Shown here: positions 19,381 through 30,284 of the stretch, piece by piece
How the letters are laid out: every line of letters starts with the position of its first letter
Position numbering within the stretch: the stretch's first letter is position 1
Source: Akanthomyces muscarius
Lineage: Eukaryota; Ascomycota; Sordariomycetes; Hypocreales; Cordycipitaceae
Direction: 5' to 3'
NCBI RefSeq assembly: GCF_028009165.1
Contig: NC_079241.1
Location: 1,054,001-1,118,000, forward strand
Length of the DNA: 64,000 nucleotides
Notes under the pieces: generated by a model
Databases searched by the model: none
What the model was told of the DNA's origin: nothing
The model's input: the letters and a program-made list of their open reading frames with translations, nothing else
Translations under genes and position numbers: made by a program

Positions 19381-21021
19381 AAAAAGCTTTCAAATTTTGC
19401 ACCGTACGATGTTTGTGAGTATTATGTTCTCTGGAAAGTTCCTTGGTTTGCAAAATGTTTGGTGCTGGGCTGCCGACACGAGCTTCGAACAGACTGTGGA
19501 TAGTCTTGGGGAAGACTGAGAAGCAGTATCCGTGAACAGACTTTGCGACGACACATCAATTCCAGCTCAATAATAGACCAAAAACAGAAAGTCCGCGACC
19601 AAGACCGTAAATCGGTTTCAGGTCTTGCCTCCAGGACGCTTTGGGGGTCTTCAACTCCTGCATCCGGCCACGTTTCACAATACTTGACTTGCACGCGCGT
19701 CATAGACACGTCCGATGTCCTTTGCCATATCAACAAGGGCAAAAGCCGGAGTATTGTTTGACGTAAAAAGTATATACCTCATCGAAATCGCTCATTGCTA
19801 TTCATCTTGGGCAAAGCAGGACAGGGTTGTAGCACAATGTCGGTTCGCCCAGCTGCGGCGTGATATGGATGCGTGTAGACCCCACGCGTTGGATACTCCT
19901 CCGTCGTCAGTCTATGCTACTGCCGGTTGCTGATCATCATTGAGTTGTCGGGTCTTGCAGTGCGAGGAAAGGTTCCGGTGAGGCTCTCGGATCGAGTCTT
20001 TGCGAGGCAAGGCCGACGACCGTGTAACAGTACGGACGCCTTCCGCGTCAGACGCAGGCCACTATTAAAATTTGTTCGCTAATCTTGATACTCGGTTGAT
20101 TCCCATCTCGCTAAAGTCCGATGTAGCATTCTGTCTGCTTTTTAGCCTCAATTGATCAAATCCTCGGCGATCCTGCTTCGGCCGGCTGACCCGAGCTTTT
20201 GGCGTGAAACGAGTTAGCCAGAGCTGCAGGGGATTATCACGGCATGATGACACGGCGTGATGCAGGATGAGTCGGACTGCATGGAGCACTATAATTGGTA
20301 TATGTGTCCCAGGCCGCTCTGATCGAAGATGGGAACGGCGGGGGTAAGACTACGATGCAGTGCGACGTGCTTCCCTAAGCTATAGGGTAAGTCGGCGGCA
20401 GCAGATGATGTCGACGGATCAGTCCTGTCAGTACCATTACGTTTTTCGAGTTCCCAAATAGCCTCTGGGGGTTCATTTTCGTGAGATGGCCAACAAAATC
20501 AGCTTGTGGCAGCTGTGCTTGATGATTTGTACTGGTTGCCGCATATCGACAGTATTGTAGCGTGCAGTTGTTGTGCACGCTGGGGTGCCGACCCCTCGAC
20601 TGCCAGTTTCAACACATCACAGAGTATCCGGTATGCAATAGACTGATGATTTAAAGTATAGTATGTTTTTTCAATTTTAGAGACAAATAACTAGCTATAC
20701 TTCTATGTAATAATTTCGAGCGCATGTACACATGAGCCGTGGTATTCGCGTGGCGTTGAAATCATCTACGTCCAACATACAGACATGAACAAAGAAAAGC
20801 AAAAAGGTACCGAGATAACCAAAACATGACCAAAAGACCCCGACTCCCAGCTATCGACTTCTGTGCCGAAATACACGGCGAAATTGACGCGACGCCGCTG
20901 CCGCACAAACGGCGACGGTGTCTGTCCTGTTCGACCGACCCAATAAATGTAGAAAAAATCACAAACGCTAGGAAACTCTCTTTCCCTCCTCATAACCTAT
21001 CCACCTCTGCCCGTTCGGTTC

Positions 21022-21612
21022 CTAGACGTAGACTCGGCGCGAGTGGTGGCTGTGGTGGCTGTAGTGCGAGCCGTTGGAGCGGGAGCGGCTGCGGTGACGC
21101 TGGCTGTGGCGGCTCGAGTGGTGACGCTTCCTGGTGCGACGCTCGTCGGCAGCGCTGAAGTGGTCGCCGTGCATGAAAGCGGCAAAGGCGGTCCAGGCAA
21201 AGAAGACTGTGTTCATGATGGAGAACGCCCAGACGGCCTTGAGCATGTTGCAGGGACCCGAGGGGCTCCAGCTGAGGGCGTTGAAGTTGCCGCCGAGTTG
21301 GTTCGTCCACAGGTGGCTCGCGCTCGGATTCGCGGAGCACGAGGCGAAGCGGATGTTGCGCAGGTAGTAGATGCCGGCGATGAGGGCGCCGACAATGGCG
21401 ATGTCAATGACGGCGACGAAGAAGGCATTGGCCGAGGAGCGGTGGTAGCTGAAGAGGGTGAAGAGGGCCCAGGCGAGGGCGAGGACGGAGACGATGAAGA
21501 GGATGAGGATCGAGGTCGGGGTGAGGACGTTGGCGCCGACAAACTTGTCGACGAACCAGGAGAGCATGCCCATGACGATGATCTGGGTAAGGATAGTGTC
21601 AGTTGTGGTCAT
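21022..21612 (-). CDS. MARVEL-domain-like integral membrane protein with His/Ser/Arg-rich tail
   Basis: About 196 aa from the Met at 21612; an in-frame ATG at 21648 adds 12 residues, and a short upstream exon is possible, so the start is uncertain. Four hydrophobic helices with a long loop between helices 3 and 4 (FASCSANPSAS to GPCNML, one Cys on each side) fit the fungal MARVEL family, which sits in the plasma or vesicle membrane. After the last helix the tail is strikingly basic and His/Ser/Arg-rich (residues about 165-196). The function is unknown; relatives are linked to membrane apposition and eisosome-like domains. Confidence 0.72.
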   Translation of the reverse strand: MTTTDTILTQIIVMGMLSWFVDKFVGANVLTPTSILILFIVSVLALAWALFTLFSYHRSSANAFFVAVIDIAIVGALIAGIYYLRNIRFASCSANPSASHLWTNQLGGNFNALSWSPSGPCNMLKAVWAFSIMNTVFFAWTAFAAFMHGDHFSAADERRTRKRHHSSRHSQRHRSRSRSNGSHYSHHSHHSRRVYV

Positions 21613-23452
21613 TCCCAGAGAGAGCTGTGGCTTGTCGGCGCACAGCAACTTACACCCCGCGCAATGGCGGGGGAGGAGGGAATGGATGCGCCGGGATAGA
21701 GCAGAAACGTACCATGGTTACGATTTGACATATGCGCGTGCATACGAAAACCAAAGCGAAAATCATGCTGGGCGATTCTTACCAGCCAGAGGCGGCGGTG
21801 ACGGGCAGAGGTGATGGCGAGAAAAAGGCCGGCAGGCGGGGACGGACGGCGCGGGCCGCTATGAAGCTATCCTCGAGGCAGAATGCGACAGGATGCGAAC
21901 CGGTTTGCTGCAGGGTCAAAAAAAATTTAAAAATTGCGCGCGCTGGAATGTAGATGCAGGAAAGTAAATAGAAACGGCCGGTTGCATGGGCATACAAAAG
22001 ATAAATAAACTACGCGGCTGAGAGGGAAAAAAAGAAATAAATGTCATGGCTGGGGAGAGAGTGGGCTGGCTGGTCCCAAGGATTTCGTGCATATTAACCA
22101 GGGGGCTGGGAGGAGAGAGGCAAGGCCACCACGAACCGTGCGTGGCTGCAGAAAAAGAAGCAAGAAAGAAACAAACCCCCCTGCATCATGGCTCGAGCGC
22201 TGTTGGTTTAAATGATTGCTTCTTTCGTGTTTCGTCATTAGGGGTATATCATGGGATTTTATGGGATGCACTGCATGAAATGCAAATCTTACGTTACCTA
22301 GGTAGGTAGAGAACTGGCCGTTTGCACAGTGCGCCCGAGTCTGCGCCCGAGTCTTTTTGAGATGCGCTATAACTTATTTGGCTGCCAAGACTGGTAGAAC
22401 AAACGTGGGCTGGGTGACGTCGACGAGGCGCTGTGGAGCCCTGTGGCTGGCCGGTGCGCCGCTGTAAAACGTGGCAGCCCTCCGGGTCTCAGCCGTACCT
22501 GATTATTTTCCCGCACTGTCTTTTCCCGCACTGTCGCATCGCACGGCAGCTGGCTGGCGACATGAACCATGCAGCTGCATCACGAAGCCGTTCCCTCGAG
22601 CCGTACATCGCATCCTAGCTCAAACGGGTGACAAGCGCTCTTGAATCACGCGCCATGGCCGCATCGCACTCTTGGATGTGGGGGAGAGCTGACCATCTAC
22701 TCGAGGTGCATTATCGCAGCCCATGTATTCTGCAGCTGCCTCGGACCATCCTCCGAAACGACTGACTAGCAAACGTTAAAATATGACAGGCGCATTTACG
22801 TTTATTTTTAGCTTATTCTCATATCTTGCCAGTACTCAACACCAAGTAACAAATCGACACCATGTGACGTTCGCGGACCTACTCTCGATGCCCTACGCAT
22901 GGCCGTGGAGCCACAATTGCGGTTGTTCACGGACCAGCTAGCGCCGGAATGAACCTGTTGGCAAGGGCAGCTATCGCCGCAACTCGTAGCTTCATACTCT
23001 GAATACTGCCTCGCAGGATGAGCTACTTGAAAACTGCCCCATACCATCACTAGATGCCATATCTGGCAGTTTGTTGCCGGCAAGGCGCGAGTTAAGGCTT
23101 ACGGCTTTACAAGCGTGCGACCAAGTGCCCACAATACACCACAATTCCCGACTTACACGGTAGCCAAGCCGTCTAGTTTCTTCTAGCCCTGCGTCTAGCT
23201 CTGCGTTCTAGCTTTACTTCTGGCTCAAGTTGAACGAACGAATTAGAGATTGGGCAAGTATGCCTTGGCCGACGGGTCTGACGTGCCAGTATAAAGAATC
23301 TAGTCAAGCCGTGGATATTGGGATGTCTCCAAGGAGTTCACACTCAAGGCATCCACGACAACTATAGGAGTGTCGCTGATACCTTCTTGAGCCATTGAAG
23401 ACTCTTTGTCACCCTTGACAGCGTTTCTCAACTCTCATCTATCCTATCTACC
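21613..23452. other. 1.8-kb intergenic region
   Basis: The region separates the divergent MARVEL gene and the SGNH pseudogene. It contains purine-rich and A-rich short tracts but no convincing gene, repeat family or RNA. Long 5' leaders are likely. Confidence 0.4.
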
Positions 23453-25953
23453 ATGAAGACCGTCATCCTCGGCACGATGATGGTCGTGGCCGATACGGCC
23501 TCCTCAGATGTGCGATTTGGCAAGCGCATCTTTGACGGCGACTCCAAGTTTGTCTTTGAATGCAGCCAGCAGACAATCCCTGGTATGTAGTCTTCTTCTA
23601 ACCTGGCAGAATTTCTTCAGTCTGACACCCGCATAGAACCCGTCGACGGCGGAGGAACGTCGTACTTTTTGCAGGCTCTGAGCACGACGGAAAAAAGTAC
23701 CATCCCCGTAAAGAAGACTGCACCGTGGACAAGGACGATGCTACCTGCCAGCACTGTCTTGTCGGTGGCGGAGGTCTGGACAGCGCAACGACGGTCAAGG
23801 TAAATAAAGGCCGCTCCAGACCCGTGATGAAGGCCTCCGCTCATATTGGCTACACAGGCATGCTGGCTCCCTCCCGCGGGAAAGATGTCATGCAACATTA
23901 GCTTTTACTACAGCAACCGCCACTACAACTCCTACACGGACAAGGACTTTTGTGAGAAAAAGGACGATGCAACCATCAGCAGTGCCAAAATAACGACTAC
24001 CTGCTACTTTAACGAGAAACTCGCTCATCCTCCCACGACCACGAGATCTATCCCGCCTTGGACTCCCACGGCAGTTCCGGATCCTGTCAAGCTTGGGCCC
24101 AACCCCAAGGTTTTACTGTCGGCGACTCCATCACGTACGGACAGTAGGGCGACTTTACGTGGCGATATCGCATCTCGGAATGGTTCAAGAACTACGCCCC
24201 AGATACAAAGCCCGAGTTTGTTGGGTAGGTCCATGAAGAGGCTTCCTTCATGACGACTTGCTGACTCCGAAAAGACCTTACACCGGCACGCAAGAGCGCG
24301 ACAAGCCTAAAGAGCCTCAACCGCCGAGGCTGAGCTCGGATTTACCACCAAACACTAGCCCTCGTAAGTCCAGGAGCCCGCTGTGCTTTGCCACAAGCGC
24401 TCAGACATTGGTTTAAGTACATCTGGAGGCTACCATGAAGGCGTAAAGTTTCAGTCCAACCATTTCGCCGTCTGGGGTCGCCAAACCGCGCAGGATATTC
24501 CCTTGATTCGAGAGGTCGTCGCAAAGTACAAGCCTGACATTCTGCTGGTGCTGCTCGGCTTCAATGGCATGGGCTGGTTTGTCTCTGATGCTCCTGGCAC
24601 ACTGAACAGCATGGTATGTTACAAGTTCTGCGCAAAACAGGGAGAGTAACTTGCGCTAATACCTAAACAGGAGAAATTTATTCAGGAAGCCCGCAAAGCT
24701 AACCCTGGCGTCAAACTCGCCTTCGCAAACGTTCCTCAGCGCTCATTCATCGGCGGACGAGACGATCTCCCCGTCAAGACAACCCTGTATAACCGTGACT
24801 TGCCAGCCTTGCTCAAGAAGTACGACAATGAGCTGGCTCCTACGAGACTCGTCGATATGGCGGGCAACTACGATTGTCAGCCTGCACATTGCCCGGTATG
24901 AGCCATGTGTTTTTCTTGACTCGGATGATGGATTTCTCTGATTGACTTCCCCCAACAGGCTGGTTATGACGGCTTACACCCCAATGCCTACGGCGAGTAC
25001 CTCATCGCCCAGTCCTTCAGCCGCACGCTCTACAGCGACTTCAGCGTCGGCAAGGGCCAGCTCCAGCTGCCCCGGTCCTACCTGCCACGCTCTCTGCCCG
25101 TCCCGAGCAACATCAAAGCCGTACCGGAGCCCATGGGCGTCAAGGTCACCTGGGATGAGGTCTACCAGTCCAACTCGTACGACGTCCGCGTGCGCATCGC
25201 CGGCAGCTCTGACTGGACTGAGTCGGGCGCCGGCACCAACCGCTTCGACCAGACTCTCACCGGCAAGAATATCAAGTGGGAGTTTCAGATCCGGAGCAGC
25301 TACGGCGAGCCCGCGCAGGCGGCGCCAAGCGCGCTTGGTCCGGCATCGTTAGCGCAACGGCGGACCGCAGCACGCCCTCGCCGCCCATAGACATTCGCAC
25401 CTCGTCGTCAGGAGCCAGCCTCACCGTCTCCTGGGGCGCCGTGGACAAGGGCCCCGTTGACCGCTTCGGCGTGATCGTATGGGATCGCGACACGCCCGGC
25501 GCTTTTATCAACACTCACGGCGCGCGCGAGAGTCCCTTCACTCTGGACGGCCTCCACTCGGGGCATCGGTATGACATCTGGGTCGAGACCTGGGGCGGTC
25601 CTGGCCTGGGTGGTCTACCGTCCGGCGGCAGTCCTGTTTTCATTGGAGGCGGCTCGCCGTTGACGCCGACGGGGCTGAAAGCCGTCACGGTTGATCCGAC
25701 GACGGTGCATTTGACGTGGAATGCGGCGAAGAACGCCGCGGGATACAAAATCTACACCAACCCGGACGAGACGGCGCAGAAGACGGGATCCAAGCCCAGC
25801 AAGGACGGGAAGCTGGCCAACGGTGACACGAACTGGGGCGAGACGTTCCTGTTCCCGGGTGCATGGCACTTTGAGTTTTGTGTGTCGGCTATCAATGGCC
25901 AGAAGGAGTCTTCGCGGGTTTGCGCGACGGCACCCAAAGCGGATGGTTTTTAG
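23453..25953 (+). pseudogene. Decayed secreted SGNH/GDSL hydrolase with FN3-like C-terminal domains
   Basis: Exons of an SGNH hydrolase are recognisable: an N-terminal Cys-containing region, a Pro/Thr-rich linker ending in DPVKLGPNPK, block I (TVGDSITYGQ), block III-like LLGFNGMGWFVSD, block V (DGLHPNAYGEYLIAQ) and two fibronectin-III-like modules (25100-25950). Three lesions break it. A one-base loss near 24111 shifts the frame between the linker and block I, a TAG stop at 24145-24147 lies directly after block I, and a second frameshift lies near 25310-25330 between the FN3-like modules. In block III the usual Asp after Asn is Gly. Several introns (for example after 24612 and 24896) still look intact. 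The family comprises secreted esterases acting on carbohydrate or lipid esters. Assembly error is the alternative explanation. Confidence 0.78.
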
Positions 25954-26123
25954 ATGAAACCGTTAGAAATCAAAAAAAAAAAAAACACACGATAAAATGG
26001 TACATCCGACAGCAGCCGAGACTAATTTGATTATGAACAAACGATATTGCGGCAGTTAGGAATAGCAAGGTTAAGTATACGCATTTCCATAAAAGTCATA
26101 TAAAACAGAAACATCTTCGCCTC

Positions 26124-26519
26124 TTATTTAGACTTGAGTCCCTGCTTCGCCGCAATCACCTTGCCAATGCGTCCCCACGCGCCGATGCCCTCGATGAAGA
26201 CGCTCAGTTGCCACTTGAACCAGAGGGCGGACCAGCGCGGCACGCCGTGCCTGCGCAGACGCAGCTGGTCAAACAGCAGCACCTCGGCCGCGTGCGCCGC
26301 CGCCAGCCAGAAGACGACGTTGCGCGTGATCCAGAGGAAGGCGTCGGGCCCGCCGGGAAAGTACTGCGCGAGGAGGTCCCAGAGCGCGCTGCCAGGCACG
26401 ACCCAGCGCGAGGCGAGGCCCGCGGCGTACAGGGCCAGGGTGCCGCCGCCGGCGAGCCACTCGCCGGTGGCGCGCGGCCAGACGTACTCGGTGATTTGGA
26501 CGGGTGCGCTGGGAGGCAT
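26124..26519 (-). CDS. Small integral membrane protein (TMEM254/DUF4499-like)
   Basis: Intronless, 131 aa, with about three hydrophobic helices: near residues 23-42, 61-82 and a weaker one near 100-115. It ends in a basic tail (KVIAAKQGLKSK). The pattern of an N-terminal proline-rich head, a WLAAAHAAEVLLF helix and the FKWQLSVFIEGIGAWGR segment resembles the small TMEM254-type family, probably in an intracellular membrane. The function is unknown. Recognition is from overall pattern only. Confidence 0.6.
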   Translation of the reverse strand: MPPSAPVQITEYVWPRATGEWLAGGGTLALYAAGLASRWVVPGSALWDLLAQYFPGGPDAFLWITRNVVFWLAAAHAAEVLLFDQLRLRRHGVPRWSALWFKWQLSVFIEGIGAWGRIGKVIAAKQGLKSK

Positions 26520-27179
26520 TTTTTTTTTCTGAAAGAGAAATTGGTGGTGATTGTCGCGTGAGTGTGTAGGTGGGAAAGTGAGCCGAGGCAGAGGATGAGT
26601 TTTGAGCCGAGGCCTGAGTGTTGGCGGCGGGAAACGGGGATTGGCGTTCTTAGCTGGTCGCTATGAGCGAATCGTGCGTTTTAACTGACGTTGAGAAATT
26701 ACTCTGTGATTGGTGAAGATGGAGAGATGGAAAAGGTCAAAGTTTGAGATGGCAAGTATAATTATAAAGTCCTCGGCTGCCAAGTTTGACCTCGTCCGCT
26801 TGTTAGTGCGGGCGAGTTTGCCGACTTGTCCCCACCAGGCGCCATCGCGGGCGGCCGGCGCAACTACGCAAACCGGATACCGCGGGGCAGGATTGGTGTC
26901 CTGGCCCGGAATTTTTGTAGGTGATGTGCCCGCCGATCCGGGGTACAAAAGTCCAACGGTCTAAAAGTCAAGCCTATGGCAGATCCGATGGCAATTGTGA
27001 ATGGGCAGCCGTTGCGACGCATATAAGCGGATTGCGCTAATAATACATGACTTGTCTGCATATAGTCAAGAACCTACAACTTCAATTGATGCAGCGAAAT
27101 CTTTTCTTTCTTGCAAGAAATAAAACAGGAAAGGGCGGTGACGATAGAAAAGAAAAATGCCCCGATATTGGCTTCTGGG
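26520..27179. other. Intergenic region, no gene seen
   Basis: About 660 bp follow upstream of the small membrane protein. It includes a T-run at its start codon side and otherwise nothing recognisable. Confidence 0.4.
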
Positions 27180-28112
27180 TCACGCCGCTAAAGCTTCAGC
27201 TCCCAGTCCGACCACTGCACCCAAGATATGCATCGACTCCACCAAAATCAGGCCAGTGTGCCGGGCCAAATCAATGTGTTCTTGCCGATTGAGCTGTTGA
27301 CGTACCAAGCCCTTACTCTTATGGCGTAGACGAGTGCTTTGAGACGCTCTTGGATGCTCACGTTGAACTGTGTCTCGGCCTCCAGTGTAGGCATCGCCGT
27401 GATGCTTGCGTCCCTGCCACGGCGCACATCCTTGCTTGCGCTGCACTTCTCCCAGATACACGCAGAATTCGGGTGATGTGTACGACAGGGCACTCGATGC
27501 CATACAGTGTCGAGTTGCCAGAAGGCAGGGTTTTGGGACCGGCCAGCATGAATAAATTGGGGAAGCCATTTACGCTCACACTATGCCCGGGTGTTCGCAC
27601 TTCGCCAAACACGCGTCGTACCAAATGGTACTGGAACCTGCGCCAGAAAAAGAATACACTGACTCCATGTATACTTCGGCGTCACCTCTGCTTTGCCACT
27701 CCTCATGTAGGGCTCTGCCCTGCTGTCCACGGACTTCCACAGGAACCAAAAGGTCTTGCGCCTGGAGCCCATTCGCAAGAATGACCACGTCAACTTCTTG
27801 GTTTTCGCCGGCCGCGTCCATGATTGTTCTCTTTTCTAGTCTATTCACAGCAAAGATACCGCTGCTGCGGACGAGTCGGAATTTTGGACTGTCGGTCGCT
27901 TCAAGATAGCCGTGGTTCATCACGGGCCGCTTGGCGCGAAACTTGTATGTCGAAATGAAAAGATCGTGATACACCAGGTTTGCTGTAGACACCATAAGCG
28001 ATTGGATACTCTTCGCAGTGTAGCGCCACAAGTTCTCATTCCAACGGCCATGCCTAAACATGGAAAACCTGGTGTCGAGCTTGATCGCTGTGTAGAGGCG
28101 CCGAGGGCACAT
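27180..28112 (-). pseudogene. Relic of a Baeyer-Villiger / flavin-containing monooxygenase (C-terminal half)
   Basis: Reading leftward, PVMNHGYLEATDSPKFRLVRSSG, EVDVVILANG and GNSTLYGIECPV are typical of the second half of fungal Baeyer-Villiger monooxygenases. A GTCAGT...CATAG intron near 27660-27588 joins EVYM to VSVNGFPNLFMLAGP in frame. Further downstream the C-terminal signature (ETQFNVSIQERLK, WYVNSSIGKNTLIWPG) is in another frame, so at least one frameshift lies near 27480. The FAD-binding GxGxxG half is absent upstream. This is best read as a 5'-truncated, frameshifted remnant. Confidence 0.68.
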
Positions 28113-28614
28113 CGCTAGCGGAATATACTAGAAGCAGGCCCGTTGAAAGGCCGACACTGGGTAATTGTCCTTTGGTGCCACCCATTGCGCGCTTCGCGCC
28201 AGTTGTGCCACGCTTTTTGGTGGTCGGGGAAGCACAAGACAATGCTTGGCTGCAGATAATCGGCAGCCATGGGAGCAGGGCATATGCCGAGGGAGTATAC
28301 TCCGCACTTTTCGCACCCACGTGCCCTTTTCAGTAACAGTTGCTCGTCCACTGGAGCTTCTATTGCTAAATACCGTTTAATATTCAATTGAACTCATGGC
28401 TATTCGCTCTCGTTCTTAATGCTGCAGACCTATTGTACTTTTGAAAGAATGATTACAAGTCACGGGACACGGAGCAGCAACAGCAGAGAGCTGACTGACA
28501 GCACCACAGTCAGATAACGATGGTGCAGATATTTCACAAGATGGAACAGTCATTGTGATAGTTCCAAGATGGCTAGAAACGATCACTACTAAATACTCTG
28601 CTGCTGGTATCTGC
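28113..28614. other. Gap between BVMO relic and RNase-like gene
   Basis: Small open frames only. It may include more degraded BVMO sequence, but I cannot recognise any FAD-binding motif. Confidence 0.35.
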
Positions 28615-29180
28615 CTACTTTTCGGTGCACTTCTCGAACTTTCCATCCTTTCTTCCAGCATGACTCCATACTCCGATAAATGTGGCCTCATCAGAGCCGA
28701 CATCGTGTTGATAGACCACACGAGCATCACTTGTAGGAGTACCTCCTGTAAAGACGGTTTGACCGTCGTAGTTGAGTGGGAAATGATCAACATTCTTTGC
28801 ACCTTGGTAGCCCTCTAGACCTGGGATACTCTCGGGGCTTGTAAAAAACTCTGGATACTTGCTGTTTCCAGCCTTGTTGTCACCATTGTCTCTGAGCTCG
28901 AGCGCAAAGTCGGTGCTTCTTTTGATGTAATCGGATTTGAAAGTGACAGCTACACAGTTCAGGCTACATTAGATTTTGATGTGGCACCAATAAAACGGAT
29001 ATCCTTACTTGTTGGCTTATTCTGGCTGGTCTTGCATTCCCAATCCTTGGGCGGGTAGCCGTGAATGGTACCTGGTAGCTTTGTCGGAGGCGAGCGAGGA
29101 GCATCCTCAACTGGCGTAGGGGCACCGGAGATGACAGTGGCTGCTGCCAGGAGAGAGAATGTGGCTCTGAGCAGATGCAT
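28615..29180 (-). CDS. Secreted guanyl-type ribonuclease-like protein (RNase T1/N1 fold)
   Basis: Spliced model of 168 aa: exon 29180-29009, intron 29008-28950, exon 28949-28615. An in-frame ATG at 29204 would extend the N-terminus by 8 residues. A signal peptide is evident (LLRATFSLLAAATVISGA). The C-terminal half follows the RNase T1 order: NSKYPEFF, DHFPLNYDG, FTGGTP, the Arg of DARVVY, the His of WSHAG and a terminal Cys (KFEKC). An early Cys (WECK) could pair with the last, as in T1. At the T1 positions of H40 and E58, however, I read Glu (KYPE) and His (DHFP). The T1 family cleaves RNA after guanosine outside the cell. Activity is uncertain given the exchanged residues. Confidence 0.75.
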
Positions 29181-29204
29181 GTTGAGAAAGTAGCGTGTCG
29201 GCAA

Positions 29205-30284
29205 TCAAAGGACCTCAGAGAGACCGTTTAATGGCGGATGGGGAAAGCAGGGCTGTTAGTTTGAAGGTAGAGGTATAGGGAGTATACTAGTTTATATACA
29301 CCTGGAGATATTGTTAAAGACTTTGAAGCTGTGAAGTGAGTGCTACAGATATTCGGACTTGACGGTCATCTTTGTCTCCGCGGCCGGGGGACTGCGTTGT
29401 TTCTTAGACATCATGCTTGTTCTTTCCGCCATGATCTGCAAAGACGACCCGCCTTGCGCTGAACAAAAAGCTGCTATGCTCATCTGACCACCCTTATTGC
29501 ATAGTATTATAATTGACTTCCGTCGAATTGTGTGATCTACGTGTCACTCAGCTCGGCTTGTGAGGCTGCAGGTTACCGAATGCGGTCGCATCAATCAATC
29601 GGACACACCTGTCCGGCGGCAATAAGTAGACCACAAGCCGCATTAAAATCAGGCGCACTGACAAATTGCCGTCGCTTTAACACAGTTCATGTGATTTAAA
29701 GGATTCAGGCTTTCAATTCCGTCATCATGTCTCGCGAATTGTGGAATAGCGACCTCATTTTGGTGTGAGCGTACGCCCAGCTAACGCATGTGTCAGACGA
29801 GGCTGGCAAATCTTCCAACTGTGGTAGACACCGATGATTATTTAGAAAAGATCTCACAATTAATCAGGCTCGTCATTCCGTCATCAGGTCTCGCGAATCG
29901 TGGAACAGCGACATCATCTTGGTTTGAGCGTACGCCCAGCTATCGCGTGTCAGACGAGGCCGGCAACCCTTCAACTGTGGTAGACACCGATACTTGTTTA
30001 TAGTATATCCTACGGTCAAAATCACAAACATGCATAGCAGCTTTACAATAAGGCTCTGGTCAGCTTACAGTGACATCATGGAGGCGCACACAAGGCTGCC
30101 TTGTCTTGCACAGTACAGTGAACCCCGCTTTGCCGCAACATGTAACGCCGCTCGGTGCATCGCGTCCAGCTCAGCGGTTGTCATTACAATTATGACCCCC
30201 TAAAAGACACTCTAACAGTGTTCTCGGACTGAATTGTCTTCCACAAGTGAACATTAAGCTCCGAATATCTTCCACAAGTTCACC
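29205..30284. other. Intergenic region with a tandem duplication
   Basis: This 1.1-kb gap lies upstream of the divergent RNase-like and DUF3632-like genes. It contains two copies of a roughly 118-bp unit (separate entry). No coding gene is convincing. Confidence 0.5.
29716..29990 (+). repeat. Direct duplication of a ~118-bp unit (159-bp offset)
   Basis: Copy A (29716-29834) and copy B (29875-29990) share ATTCCGTCATCA, GAGCGTACGCCCAGCTA and AACTGTGGTAGACACCGAT in the same order. Many differences have T in copy A where copy B has C, giving a directional transition bias. Sequence of 40 bp separates the units. Confidence 0.8.

Larger units (their letters stand above)
18094..21021. other. 2.9-kb gene-poor region with dispersed repeat
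   Basis: No open frame here resembles a known family; the longest (for example 19080-19286, 68 codons) lacks recognisable features. A 47-48-bp segment occurs twice (see the repeat entries). This could be decayed mobile-element or gene remnants. Confidence 0.45.
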
